DNA of 64,000 nt, taken from the NCBI GenBank assembly GCA_017536765.1, contig JAFXGV010000038.1, positions 1 to 64,000 on the forward strand. The letters run 5' to 3'. This stretch comes from Bacteroidaceae bacterium. GTDB taxonomy: Bacteria; Bacteroidota; Bacteroidia; Bacteroidales; Bacteroidaceae. The position numbers and the translations under genes were made by a program. Shown one piece after another: positions 57,497 to 64,000 of the stretch (positions are counted from its first letter, which is position 1; each line of letters begins with the position of its first letter). A model generated the notes under the pieces. The model made no database searches and was not told where the DNA came from. It saw only the letters and a list, made by a program, of their open reading frames with translations.

Positions 57497-59503
57497 CTAT
57501 TCATCACCCTCTTTATTACGCTTTATTGCGTTATATGCCGAATATATGCCAAGCTCGCCCGCCTTGCTCAAGTCGGCTGCACCCGCCTCGGTATTGCCCA
57601 TATACATATTGGCAAGCCCGCGGTTAAAATAAGCCTCGGCAAACTGCGGGTTTATCTCGATGGCCTCGGTATAATCGACAACAGCCCCTTTGAAATCGTT
57701 CAAATCCATAAGCAGATTGGCACGATTATAGTAGCCATATGCAAAATCGGGCATAAGTTCCACCACCTTGTCAAGGTCGCTCTTTATGAGCATATAGTTC
57801 ATATTGGGCAGGGCCGTTTCGCGTTTTACCGCCACCCCATTGCCGGTGGAATTCATTTTATCTAATTGCTCACTTTCCAGCAGTTTGTAGCGCACAAACG
57901 CACGGGTGAAATAGACTATCCACAAATCGCCCTGCAGCATAAATGCAGCATCAAGGTCGTCGATGGCAGCGGCAAGGTCTTGCACAAGATAGTAATCAAG
58001 TGCGCGCGACAGGCGGTAATACATATTGTCGGGGTTCTCGGCAATGCTCTTCGACAGATTGTCGATGTTGGTGAAATGCCTGTCCACCTCGTGCGCCGCC
58101 AATGCACGCTCGCAGTTGGTCAGCATTGCTTTGTAGGAGAGTAGCCCCTGCGAGTTCATATCCTCAAGCGGCTTGTAATAGGCCGGGGCACGCAACTCCT
58201 GCGCATCCTTGTAATATGTGAGCGCAAACATAGGCTCGGGTTCCACGGGAATATTCCTGTTCTGCACCTTGCCACGATACTCCGTTGCATAATTCTGCCC
58301 ATACTCCTCGTCGGCAACCATCATCTTGTTATAGTTGCTCACATTGCGGTCGCTGCGTTTGCGTGTTTTATCATCGCCAGCATCGGCATCCTGTTTCGTC
58401 TGCCCCGTCTGCACAGCCGTCATATGCTCCAGCAACCAAGCCTCGTCGGCCGTAGCCCCCTTAATGTCGCCGGCCTTGCGACGAGCAGCCGCACGGCACC
58501 TGTAGCCATACTCAAAATTGGGATAATCGGCAAGCACGCGGCTGTAATCGTCTATGGCACGGCGCAAATCACCTGTCTGGTCGTGCAGCAGGGCACGATT
58601 AAAACGGGCCATTGTATTGTCGGGGTCTACGCCCAACACAAAATCGAAATCCTCTATCGCACGGTTGTCGTCGCCCAGTTGCATACGTAGCAAGCCGCGG
58701 TTGTAGTGCGCAATGAAATCGGCCGGTTCTACATACAGAGCCATATCGTAATCCTCCATAGCGCCACGCAGATTATTCTGTCTGTATCGCATCAGAGCAC
58801 GGTTCACATAGCTGCCCACACGCCCCGGCAAAAGATTTATAGAGGTATCGAGGTCCTCCTCGGCCACGGCATAACGGCCATATTCGGCATTCACCATAGC
58901 CCTCATTTCATACACATCGCAAGAGTAGGCATCGGTTTTCACAGCTTCATCGGCCATACGGAAGGCTGTAATGCTGTCATCTAACTTCATCGCTATCTGC
59001 GCCCTCATAAGATAGGCCGTGGTGTAGCGCGGTGCAAAAAGCAAAAGAGAATCCACCACCTCGGCAGCCCTGCTCCACTGCTCACCCTGATAGGCGGTTG
59101 CAGCAAGGTTCTGCCACAGGATAGGATTCTGCGGGTCATACTTTATAGCCATACGGAAGTCGGCCTCGGCCGCCACAAGGCTATCGCTCTTGGCACGGCA
59201 CATACCACGCAGCTGATAGCTGCGCGACACATAAGGGTTCTTCTCTATCGCCTTGTCCAGGTCCTTCTCGGCACCCTTGTAGTCATCGAGATAAAATTTT
59301 GCAAGTCCGCGGAAGAAATAGGGTTCGTGCAGAAAGGGCTTTGCCTCCACCACCTTGTTGAAATATTGTATGGAGAGCACATAATCCTCGAAATAGAGCG
59401 CGTTGCGCCCTATCTCCATTATGCGCTCAGTGTTCAGCTGCGCCTTTGCAAAGGGCAGCATAGCAAGCAGCATATAGAGGATTACAAGCCCGCGACACAT
59501 CAT
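57497..59503 (-). CDS. Exported tetratricopeptide-repeat protein
   Basis: 668 residues with signal peptide MMCRGLVILYMLLAMLPFAKAQ. At least eleven TPR-type helical pairs of 34 residues are visible between about 25 and 350 (pattern AxxxYxxGLAxxYLDDYKGAExDLDKAIExNP) and again at about 470-660 (NFKGAVVDYTEAIEINPQFAEAYFNRGLAN). A middle stretch (about 365-450) is non-repetitive and charged. It is likely a periplasmic scaffold for an unknown partner. It overlaps def by ATGA, making ruvX-def-TPR one operon. No enzyme motif is present. Confidence 0.9.
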   Translation of the reverse strand: MMCRGLVILYMLLAMLPFAKAQLNTERIMEIGRNALYFEDYVLSIQYFNKVVEAKPFLHEPYFFRGLAKFYLDDYKGAEKDLDKAIEKNPYVSRSYQLRGMCRAKSDSLVAAEADFRMAIKYDPQNPILWQNLAATAYQGEQWSRAAEVVDSLLLFAPRYTTAYLMRAQIAMKLDDSITAFRMADEAVKTDAYSCDVYEMRAMVNAEYGRYAVAEEDLDTSINLLPGRVGSYVNRALMRYRQNNLRGAMEDYDMALYVEPADFIAHYNRGLLRMQLGDDNRAIEDFDFVLGVDPDNTMARFNRALLHDQTGDLRRAIDDYSRVLADYPNFEYGYRCRAAARRKAGDIKGATADEAWLLEHMTAVQTGQTKQDADAGDDKTRKRSDRNVSNYNKMMVADEEYGQNYATEYRGKVQNRNIPVEPEPMFALTYYKDAQELRAPAYYKPLEDMNSQGLLSYKAMLTNCERALAAHEVDRHFTNIDNLSKSIAENPDNMYYRLSRALDYYLVQDLAAAIDDLDAAFMLQGDLWIVYFTRAFVRYKLLESEQLDKMNSTGNGVAVKRETALPNMNYMLIKSDLDKVVELMPDFAYGYYNRANLLMDLNDFKGAVVDYTEAIEINPQFAEAYFNRGLANMYMGNTEAGAADLSKAGELGIYSAYNAIKRNKEGDE

Positions 59504-60057
59504 TTAAGCACCCTTTTGGTCTTGTATGTACAACGGGCATTGCCTTTGAGCAAGTTCATAAGCCCCTTCTTGTTCATCTGGCGGCGCAAAGGAGATAGCC
59601 TGTCAACAAAAACCTTGCCCTCGAGATGGTCGAACTCGTGCTGCATAACACGGGCGAGGTAGCCTTCAACCCACTCGTCGTGCTCCACAAAATTCTCATC
59701 GAGGTATTTCACGTGAACACGCGACGGGCGTGTAACCTTTTCGTGGATACCGGGTACACTGAGGCAACCCTCCTCCATAGAATCGGTTTCGGCCGAGCCC
59801 TCAATGACGTGAGCGTTTATAAAGACTTTGCGGAAATCCTTGAACTCGGGAAAATCATCAGAAAGGACATCCAGGTCAATCACCACCAGACGAATAGGAA
59901 GACCTATCTGTGGTGCAGCAAGGCCTATACCCTCGGCATTATGCATTGTTTCAAACATATTCTCAATGAGAGCATTAAGCTCGGGGTAGTCGGGGGTGAT
60001 ATCCTCGGCAACCTTTCTAAGCACGGCCTGGCCGTAAAGGTAAATAGGTAGTATCAT
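59500..60057 (-). CDS. def: Peptide deformylase
   Basis: 185 residues. Removes the formyl group from new N-terminal methionines using a metal. The three motifs are complete: GIGLAAPQIGLPIR (motif 1), EEGCLSVPG (motif 2, Cys ligand), and VMQHEFDHLEGKVFVD (motif 3, HExxH). A normal cytosolic type I enzyme. It follows ruvX by 33 nt and overlaps the TPR gene. Confidence 0.97.
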   Translation of the reverse strand: MILPIYLYGQAVLRKVAEDITPDYPELNALIENMFETMHNAEGIGLAAPQIGLPIRLVVIDLDVLSDDFPEFKDFRKVFINAHVIEGSAETDSMEEGCLSVPGIHEKVTRPSRVHVKYLDENFVEHDEWVEGYLARVMQHEFDHLEGKVFVDRLSPLRRQMNKKGLMNLLKGNARCTYKTKRVLK

Positions 60058-60090
60058 CTTATTTATTTTATTTATTTTGTTTATTCTAAT

Positions 60091-60513
60091 TCACTTATGC
60101 ATTCTGCGGCTCTCCATGTACGATTGCAGAATAATAGTGGCACTTATTTCATCGACAAGCGCCTTGTCGCGGCGCGCCATCTTCCCTATGCCCGATGCCA
60201 ATATAGCCTGATGGGCCAGCACCGAAGTAAATCTCTCGTCGTAGTACTCCACGGGAATGGTCGGCAGCAATTTTCGCAAGCGGTTCACAAAAGGGGTGAT
60301 GCGTCCCATATTTTCCGATGGCTGGTTGTTCATCTGTTTGGGAAGCCCCACCACTATCCTTTCCACCGGCTCGCGCTTCACATAATCGAGGATGTATTTT
60401 TCAAGTTCCACGGTTGCCACGGTAGTGAGGCCGTTGGCTATCAGCTGCAGTTCGTCGGTAACAGCCAACCCTGTGCGTTTTTTGCCATAATCTATTGCTA
60501 AAATTCGTGCCAT
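60091..60513 (-). CDS. ruvX: RuvX/YqgF-type Holliday junction resolvase family protein
   Basis: 140 residues from the ATG at 60513 (MARILAIDYGKKRTGLAVTD), the conserved opening with the first catalytic Asp. RNase H-like motifs: DYGKKRTGLA near 8, VERIVVGLPKQMNN near 55, and DERFTSVLAHQ near 100. In other bacteria it is needed for pre-16S rRNA processing. A -7 box ends 4 bases before the ATG, so the mRNA may be leaderless. First gene of ruvX-def-TPR. Confidence 0.92.
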   Translation of the reverse strand: MARILAIDYGKKRTGLAVTDELQLIANGLTTVATVELEKYILDYVKREPVERIVVGLPKQMNNQPSENMGRITPFVNRLRKLLPTIPVEYYDERFTSVLAHQAILASGIGKMARRDKALVDEISATIILQSYMESRRMHK

Positions 60514-60517
60514 AGTG

Positions 60518-60525
60518 CAAAGGTA
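60518..60525 (-). promoter_or_regulatory. -7 promoter box next to the ruvX start codon
   Basis: Minus-strand TACCTTTG with only 4 bases before the ATG, leaving no room for an ordinary leader. It supports the shorter start and a leaderless message. Confidence 0.6.
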
Positions 60526-60579
60526 ACGAAATTGCCCGAAAGGCACATCCCCGTAAAGGAAAAATATTATTTGTTAAGA

Positions 60580-60618
60580 AACATTTGCGGCTTGCCGGTG
60601 TGGCAAGCCGCAAATGTT
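60580..60618 (-). terminator. Stem-loop after the mutarotase gene
   Basis: AACATTTGCGGCTTGCC and GGCAAGCCGCAAATGTT pair exactly around GGTGT, about 18 bases past the stop at 60636. A T-tract is weak on either side. Confidence 0.7.
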
Positions 60619-60635
60619 TATCTATGCACAATACT

Positions 60636-61019
60636 TTAATACAGGTGGAAAATGCGCTCCATCAAACGCCACTTTTCGTTCGACGAGCTACCGAGGGCCG
60701 CCTGCTGAAAGCCGGACATATAATCCTCCCACTCCTGCTGGCGGGGAAGGGTTGCCAAGCGCGCCATAGCCGCATCCCAATCGAAATCGAGCGGAGCCTC
60801 CACAATCATAAACAAGCGATTGTCGAGCAGATAAATCTCCATCTCCAGAATGCCAACCTCGCGTATTCCGTCTATAATCTCCTGCCAAGCCTCGCCCTCG
60901 CTGTGGCGGCGGCGATATTCGGCAATGAGTTCGGGGTTGTCTTTGAGGTCGAGTGTCTGGCAATAACGCTTTACCGCGCCATTATACTCCTTTACCCTGT
61001 ATCCGAATATAGGTTCCAT
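60636..61019 (-). CDS. L-rhamnose mutarotase family protein
   Basis: 127 residues. The RhaM family interconverts alpha and beta anomers of L-rhamnose or L-fucose. Shared segments: CQTLDLKDNPELIAEYRRRHS near 20, EIYLLDNRLFMIVEAPLDFDWDAAM near 62 and EWEDYMSGFQ with the C-terminal W. Like RhaM it is small, cytosolic and dimeric. No rhamnose genes are nearby, so the sugar is unsure. It follows the SPOR gene by 8 nt. Confidence 0.85.
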   Translation of the reverse strand: MEPIFGYRVKEYNGAVKRYCQTLDLKDNPELIAEYRRRHSEGEAWQEIIDGIREVGILEMEIYLLDNRLFMIVEAPLDFDWDAAMARLATLPRQQEWEDYMSGFQQAALGSSSNEKWRLMERIFHLY

Positions 61020-61027
61020 AGAAGGAA

Positions 61028-61528
61028 TTACTTGTTATAGAGCAACCAAGCCTTCTGGAAATCGGCGTTGTCGGGGTTGTTGGCCTTGAACTGCTCGCGA
61101 TACTCAGCAGCCTGCTGTTTTGTATCGAACGATCCACAAACAACACGGTACATACCTGTTGCGGGGTTCTGCACAATTATAGCGTTGTAGCCCTGGGCAA
61201 CAAGAGCGGCTTTAACCGACTCGGCACCCTCCTTGCGGCCATAGCTGCCACACACTACGCTGAAGTCCTTCAAAGAACCCTCGGCACCCGATGCAAGAAC
61301 CACTTTCTCTGTGCGATACGATGTATCCAGTGAAGCAGCACTGCTCGATGTTGTTGTAGAAACAACAGGAGCTATCTCAATAGGCTCGCTTGCCTGGCCC
61401 TGGCCCTCGGCAAGTTCGCGCTGCTGCGCCTGGTCATATGCTTTCTTATACTCCGATTTAGTTGATTTACAAGATGTAAATGCCAACACTGAACAAAAGG
61501 CCAAGCCCAATACAAATAGTTTTTTCAT
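61028..61528 (-). CDS. SPOR-domain lipoprotein
   Basis: 166 residues. The N-terminus MKKLFVLGLAFCSVLAFTSC is a lipoprotein signal peptide (FTSC), and a charged linker (YKKAYDQAQQRELAEGQGQ) follows. Residues 88-166 are a SPOR domain (DFSVVCGSYGRKEGAESVKAALVAQGY..., VCGSFDTKQQAAEYREQFKA), which binds denuded glycan strands of peptidoglycan at the division site. It likely anchors at the cell envelope. First gene of a two-gene operon with the mutarotase; box TATCTTCG at 61604-61611. Confidence 0.9.
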   Translation of the reverse strand: MKKLFVLGLAFCSVLAFTSCKSTKSEYKKAYDQAQQRELAEGQGQASEPIEIAPVVSTTTSSSAASLDTSYRTEKVVLASGAEGSLKDFSVVCGSYGRKEGAESVKAALVAQGYNAIIVQNPATGMYRVVCGSFDTKQQAAEYREQFKANNPDNADFQKAWLLYNK

Positions 61529-61603
61529 TTTCTTAAGTTATAATTATTTTGTTAATACTCATAAAACACATAACCCGCAGTGCAGGCGAGTTGTTTTCGG
61601 TCG

Positions 61604-61611
61604 CGAAGATA
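61604..61611 (-). promoter_or_regulatory. -7 promoter box of the SPOR gene
   Basis: Minus-strand TATCTTCG, 75 nt before the ATG at 61528. Confidence 0.6.
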
Positions 61612-61674
61612 GCAATAATGCCACATAAGGGCAACTAAACCAAAAACAAATTTACCTCAACAAGCAAAAAACGG

Positions 61675-62592
61675 CTATTCAACATAAGTAATCTCGGTTA
61701 CACGGCCATCGGGAGCGGTATATTTCACCGGGCAGACCATCTCGTCGAACTCCCAAAGATCTGTTGCCGAAAAGTCATCGGCAAGCGAAGAATCGCACAA
61801 CGGCAGATAGTTGCCGCAAGAGCCAAAGAAGCCAAATGCCGCAAGCTGGTATGTAGCATAAGGCCACGACGAAAGAGCGCTTACGAATCGTTCGTGCTCC
61901 CAATAACCGAAATAGGCTGCAAAATCGAAATTCGTCTTGTTCTTTACAGCGGTATATTGGTAACGCCCCGCACGCGTGTTGGTGGAATCGTTACCCGCCT
62001 TATCGTAACCCGTGAATCTATGCCCGTTTACATTGCCGGCGGCATCACGCAGTATATCAAACAAATAACCGCCGTCGAAAGCGACACTGCGCAGATTGGT
62101 GAAATTATATTCACACTCAAAACCCTCATAAGGCGGCTGGCTGTAAGTTATTATATGGCCGTTATCGTTGAGCTTGCCACCGTCGGTGAAAGAACGTGAG
62201 TAGTCCCAAGAAGGTTTTTCAGGATATTTGCCTACAACCGAGCAGGCAACCTCAATAAACTCGCCCTTGTAATAATACTTGGCATTTGATGTAATGTTGC
62301 AAGGGGTATTTTGCAATCGCCCATCAACCGTATTCCACAAACGGTGGTGCTGTATTTCGGAATTCACCTCCTTTATTCTCCCCTGCTTGTCGTATGTGAA
62401 GTTATGCCTAAAGGAATACTCCCTGCCATCTATCACATTGGTTGTATAGATCGAAGCCACCTTGCGGCCACTCTGCGACGGAACATAATTTGAAACCGCG
62501 CTGTCGGCATCATAACCCTCACTATCGTCGCTGCAAGCCGTGAACACAACAGCCGCAGCCATCATAAAAATCCAAAAGAATTTCTTCATCAT
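61675..62592 (-). CDS. Lipoprotein with DUF4595-like region
   Basis: 305 residues. Lipobox FTAC, lipidated Cys near 20, after MMKKFFWIFMMAAAVVF. The following region repeats the pattern FTYDKQGRIKEVNSE, DAAGNVNGHRFTGYDKAGN, as in DUF4595 lipoproteins whose tyrosine-glycine strand repeats form a LolA-like sheet. Aromatic-rich C-terminal half. No catalytic motif. Single gene with a TATCTTCG promoter at 62622-62629. Role unknown. Confidence 0.72.
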   Translation of the reverse strand: MMKKFFWIFMMAAAVVFTACSDDSEGYDADSAVSNYVPSQSGRKVASIYTTNVIDGREYSFRHNFTYDKQGRIKEVNSEIQHHRLWNTVDGRLQNTPCNITSNAKYYYKGEFIEVACSVVGKYPEKPSWDYSRSFTDGGKLNDNGHIITYSQPPYEGFECEYNFTNLRSVAFDGGYLFDILRDAAGNVNGHRFTGYDKAGNDSTNTRAGRYQYTAVKNKTNFDFAAYFGYWEHERFVSALSSWPYATYQLAAFGFFGSCGNYLPLCDSSLADDFSATDLWEFDEMVCPVKYTAPDGRVTEITYVE

Positions 62593-62621
62593 TCAATATC
62601 AAAAATAAAATAATCCAAACG

Positions 62622-62629
62622 CGAAGATA
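62622..62629 (-). promoter_or_regulatory. -7 promoter box of the DUF4595-like lipoprotein gene
   Basis: Minus-strand TATCTTCG, 29 nt before the ATG at 62592. The 62630-62765 gap is AT-rich with a small dyad ATTGTT-ATATA-AACAAT at 62733-62749, 17 nt before the CbpA-like start. Confidence 0.6.
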
Positions 62630-62765
62630 GTTCTTTTAATCCACACAAAAACGCAAAAAAATATATTTTATCAATTATTAACCACAAAAAAGAGAAAAAC
62701 CACCACATCGGCAGCCCTCAGCAATGGCAAAATTGTTATATAAACAATAACAACATATTCATTCT

Positions 62766-63680
62766 ATGGCATTTATTGACTATTACAAAGTATTAGGCGT
62801 GGCACCCGACGCAAGCGAGGCCGACATAAGAAAAGCCTACCGCAAGCTCGCCAAAAAGTATCACCCCGACATAAACAAAGAGGACCCGCAGGCACAAGAA
62901 CGTTTCCAGGCCATAAACGAGGCCAACGAAGTGCTGAGCAACCCCGAAAAACGTAAAAAGTATGACGAGTATGGCGAGCATTGGAAACACGCCGACGAGT
63001 ACGAGGCACAGCGCCGCGAGTATGAGGCACGCAACAACAGCTATGGTGGCTTCAACTACGGCAACTACAACAGTTGGGGCGACTTCAGCGGCAGTGCAAG
63101 CAACGCCGGCGGCTTCAGTGATTTTTTCGAACAGTTGTTCGGCAGTATGAGCGGCAGGCAGGCTGCGCGGCAAAAGCCGCAGGACCTGCAAGCCACCCTC
63201 AGCATAAGCCTGCGCGAGGCCGCCACCACCCACAAACAAACATTCAGCATAAACGGCGAGAACATAAGGATAACCTTGCCGGCAGGCATAAGCGACGGGC
63301 AGCAGATATGCCTGCGCGGTCGTGGAGCAAAAGGAGCAAACGGCACACGCGGTGACCTCTACATCACCTTCAACATAGAGCCCGACACCGTTTTCGAGCG
63401 CCGCGGCAACGACCTCCTGCTCACCGCCACCGCCGACATATACACCTTGCTGCTTGGCGGCGAGGTAACCGTGCCCACCCTCAATGGTAATGTACGTATG
63501 AACATAAAAGCCGGCACCGCGCCCGACAGCAAACTGCGCCTCAAAGGCAAGGGATTTCCCATATATAAAAAAGAGGGAGAGGCGGGCGACCTCATAGTGA
63601 CGATTAAAATGGCAATGCCCACGCTTAACGAGCAACAGAAAGAGCTATTAAAAAAGATGAAGAGCCTCGCACAACAATAG
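62766..63680 (+). CDS. CbpA-like DnaJ-family protein
   Basis: 304 residues. J domain 1-66 with HPD at about 33-35 ([10 protein letters not shown]). A Gly/Asn/Phe-rich linker follows (about 85-125), then two C-terminal peptide-binding domains ([20 protein letters not shown] and [18 protein letters not shown]). The cysteine zinc modules of DnaJ are absent, so this is type II (CbpA-like), distinct from the canonical dnaJ at 27359. A second J protein for DnaK. The CbpM modulator often found after cbpA is not present. Confidence 0.93.
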   Translation: MAFIDYYKVLGVAPDASEADIRKAYRKLAKKYHPDINKEDPQAQERFQAINEANEVLSNPEKRKKYDEYGEHWKHADEYEAQRREYEARNNSYGGFNYGNYNSWGDFSGSASNAGGFSDFFEQLFGSMSGRQAARQKPQDLQATLSISLREAATTHKQTFSINGENIRITLPAGISDGQQICLRGRGAKGANGTRGDLYITFNIEPDTVFERRGNDLLLTATADIYTLLLGGEVTVPTLNGNVRMNIKAGTAPDSKLRLKGKGFPIYKKEGEAGDLIVTIKMAMPTLNEQQKELLKKMKSLAQQ

Positions 63681-63697
63681 CGAGGCTCCTTTGTTCA

Positions 63698-64000
63698 TCA
63701 ATTATACACAGCGATAAACCCATTCAGATAGGTAGCAAACAGCAGCCACGCCAAATATGGCACAAGCAACCACCCGCACAGCCTGCGCACCATAAAACTG
63801 CCCGCCACATACATAATGGCAATCATATCGAGCGCAAGTATAACCACCAGGCCCATAAGCGGCGATTGCATATAGAAGAAGCAGAAACTCCACAGCACGT
63901 TAAGCAGCAACTGAAGGGTGAAGAGCGTAACGAGAAGGCGTGAATAGATTGAGCGTATGCCCCACATAAGCCCTGCCGACACCCCCATAAGAATATACAA
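63698..64000 (-). CDS. TspO/MBR-family protein, 5' end outside the window
   Basis: The last 100 residues; the gene runs off the right edge, so its start is not visible. Hydrophobic segments and the LQLLLNVLWSFCFF and PYLAWLLFATYLNGFIAVYN elements fit the C-terminal three helices of the five-helix TspO family. TspO binds tetrapyrroles such as haem intermediates in the outer or inner membrane. Convergent with the CbpA-like gene, 17 bases apart. Confidence 0.85.
   Translation of the reverse strand: MYILMGVSAGLMWGIRSIYSRLLVTLFTLQLLLNVLWSFCFFYMQSPLMGLVVILALDMIAIMYVAGSFMVRRLCGWLLVPYLAWLLFATYLNGFIAVYN

Noticed and set aside
1-64000. Prophage, integrative element, secretion system or defence island
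   Set aside because: No integrase, transposase, phage structural, restriction, or toxin-antitoxin genes were found on either strand.

Overview
The window looks like a chromosomal segment of a gut-type Bacteroidales bacterium (Bacteroidetes); I cannot resolve the family. Evidence: promoters are of the Bacteroidetes type (TTTG near -33, TAnnTTTG or TATCTTCG near -7) with almost no Shine-Dalgarno signals. The gene orders ileS-dksA-lspA-DUF4296, serC-serA-DUF1015 and galM-MFS-galK are typical of the order. There is also a serine palmitoyltransferase (sphingolipid synthesis), a serine-type sulfatase, a BspA-like leucine-rich repeat surface protein, DUF5723 and DUF4296 proteins, and an ApbE-independent, mostly housekeeping gene content. 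I see no prophage, transposase, CRISPR array, toxin-antitoxin pair or defence island.

Layout. 1-9.4 kb: a TrmH-type RNA methyltransferase, then a minus-strand block (kinase-RapZ fusion, M18 peptidase, ileS, DksA-like protein, lspA, DUF4296 lipoprotein, small protein). 9.4-17.7 kb: gdhA, a 995-residue leucine-rich repeat protein, an AmpG/MurT-like permease ending at an in-frame amber codon, a BadF-type amino-sugar kinase and an FKBP isomerase lipoprotein. 17.7-23.5 kb: sstT and a serine-synthesis operon (serC, serA, DUF1015, YigZ-type protein) with a 97-bp tandem array inside it. 23.5-30 kb: DbpA-like helicase, sulfatase, grpE-dnaJ and folC. 30-40 kb: galactose operon (galM, sugar MFS, galK), tex, tkt-rpiB and a MATE pump. 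40-46 kb: three envelope proteins (DUF5723, a large lipoprotein, a FadL/OmpP1 channel) and tRNA-Pro with two tandem broken tRNA-like copies. 46-54 kb: spt, wzc/wza-like pair, mltG, a GH20 hexosaminidase and a probable 6S-like RNA. 54-64 kb: thrS, infC-rpmI-rplT, ruvX-def-TPR, SPOR-mutarotase, a lipoprotein, a CbpA-like DnaJ and the 3' part of a TspO gene.

How it fits together. Several genes concern cell-wall turnover and amino sugars: the MurT/AmpG-like permease next to a BadF kinase, MltG next to a GH20 hexosaminidase, and a sugar-kinase-like domain fused to the amino-sugar-sensing RapZ domain.

The most unusual signal is not a protein. Three intergenic loci (after gdhA, between DUF1015 and serA, beside tRNA-Pro) each carry a 66-78 bp two-stage palindrome. 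The three share a core plan but have different, self-complementary outer stems. At each one the flanking host DNA is directly duplicated (about 59, 97 and 217 bp). I propose one family of palindromic elements linked to local duplication. A second strong signal is a roughly 187-nt structured RNA gene with its own promoter at 53549-53735.
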